Shown here one piece after another: positions 63,928 to 64,000 of a stretch of 64,000 bases of DNA. The notes under the pieces are model-generated. The model was not told the DNA's origin, did no database searches, and saw nothing but the letters and a program-made list of their open reading frames with translations. The first letter of the stretch is position 1. Every line of letters begins with the position of its first letter. The stretch is taken from positions 1 through 64,000 of the forward strand of contig NZ_FWYD01000002.1 of NCBI RefSeq assembly GCF_900176485.1, given 5' to 3'. Made by a program: the position numbers and the translations under genes. Source of the DNA: Primorskyibacter flagellatus. Its GTDB lineage: Bacteria; Pseudomonadota; Alphaproteobacteria; Rhodobacterales; Rhodobacteraceae.

Positions 63928-64000
63928 ATGGGCATTTTCGACTTTCTGAGCGGCCAGTTCATCGACGTCATTCACTGGACCGACGACACCCGCGACACCA
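63928..64000 (+). CDS. SPFH/virion-core-type protein, partial at window end
   Basis: Only 24 residues are present (MGIFDFLSGQFIDVIHWTDD, then TRDT). This is the N-terminal hallmark of bacterial SPFH-domain proteins of the YdjI or virion-core-like group, which form membrane-associated scaffolds. GAGGAG lies eight bases before the ATG. It follows the DUF2927 gene by 18 bases and should belong to the same transcript. The rest lies beyond the window. Confidence 0.7.
   Translation, partial: MGIFDFLSGQFIDVIHWTDDTRDT

Noticed and set aside
1-64000. CRISPR array, prophage or restriction/defence island
   Set aside because: I saw no evenly spaced direct repeats, phage structural genes, or defence genes; the content is nearly all conserved chromosomal housekeeping and respiratory genes.

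Overview
The window looks like a chromosomal segment of an alphaproteobacterium of the Rhodobacteraceae (Roseobacter/Paracoccus/Rhodobacter type). The evidence is high GC with strong third-position GC, an FnrL regulator with the C-x2-C-x7-C-x2-C cluster next to a universal stress protein and cco genes, the rpmH-rnpA-yidD-ttcA...yidC-MOSC-engB-argB order, and short GC-rich hairpin repeats after genes. No plasmid, phage or CRISPR locus is visible. The only mobile-element traces are a decayed IS5-type transposase and a tyrosine-recombinase tail beside a tRNA-Arg gene at the left edge.

Layout. 0.1-4.2 kb: mobile-element debris, tRNA-Arg(ACG), and a minus-strand unit of TVP38/TMEM64 membrane protein, a flavin disulfide reductase and an orphan sensor histidine kinase. 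4.4-13.6 kb: ribosome/membrane biogenesis on the plus strand (rpmH, rnpA, yidD, ttcA, an EAL c-di-GMP protein, yidC, MOSC protein, engB), then argB, an Fe-S protein and a SixA-like phosphatase. 13.7-16.9 kb, minus strand: PCu(A)C copper chaperone with a DUF2946 partner, rpmB, an alpha/beta hydrolase and meaB. 17-22.4 kb: hrpB, then convergent argD-GNAT-argF. 22.7-27.8 kb: truA, a tightly overlapped ycjX-GNAT-ycjF unit and two small membrane proteins. 28-34 kb: ileS, an EamA transporter, ogt, pheA and a membrane-anchored cytochrome c. 34.1-40 kb: a complete yejABEF-type peptide ABC importer.

40.2-51.7 kb is a microaerobic respiration island: fnrL, a universal stress protein, ccoNOQP (cbb3 oxidase) and ccoGHIS (oxidase assembly and copper delivery). 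Four near-perfect FNR boxes lie in front of fnrL, between usp and ccoN (two), and in front of ccoG, so the sequence itself supports an oxygen-controlled regulon. A LysR regulator and a divergent 54-residue protein separate the two cco operons.

51.8-59.5 kb holds housekeeping genes: a D-Ala-D-Ala carboxypeptidase with SPOR domain, a HAD hydrolase, clpS, an rRNA methyltransferase, an SDR protein lacking the usual catalytic lysine, hemF, two pseudouridine synthases and tadA. TadA is the enzyme expected to convert A34 of the tRNA-Arg(ACG) at the left edge.

59.7-64 kb carries the most intriguing locus: a TerC-family membrane protein, then a compact unit of a 29-residue membrane microprotein, an XpaC-family membrane protein, TelA, a DUF2927 lipoprotein and the start of an SPFH-type protein that runs off the window. 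These families recur in so-called tellurite or toxic-anion stress loci, but the combination here is largely uncharacterised and spans inner membrane, cytoplasm and periplasm.
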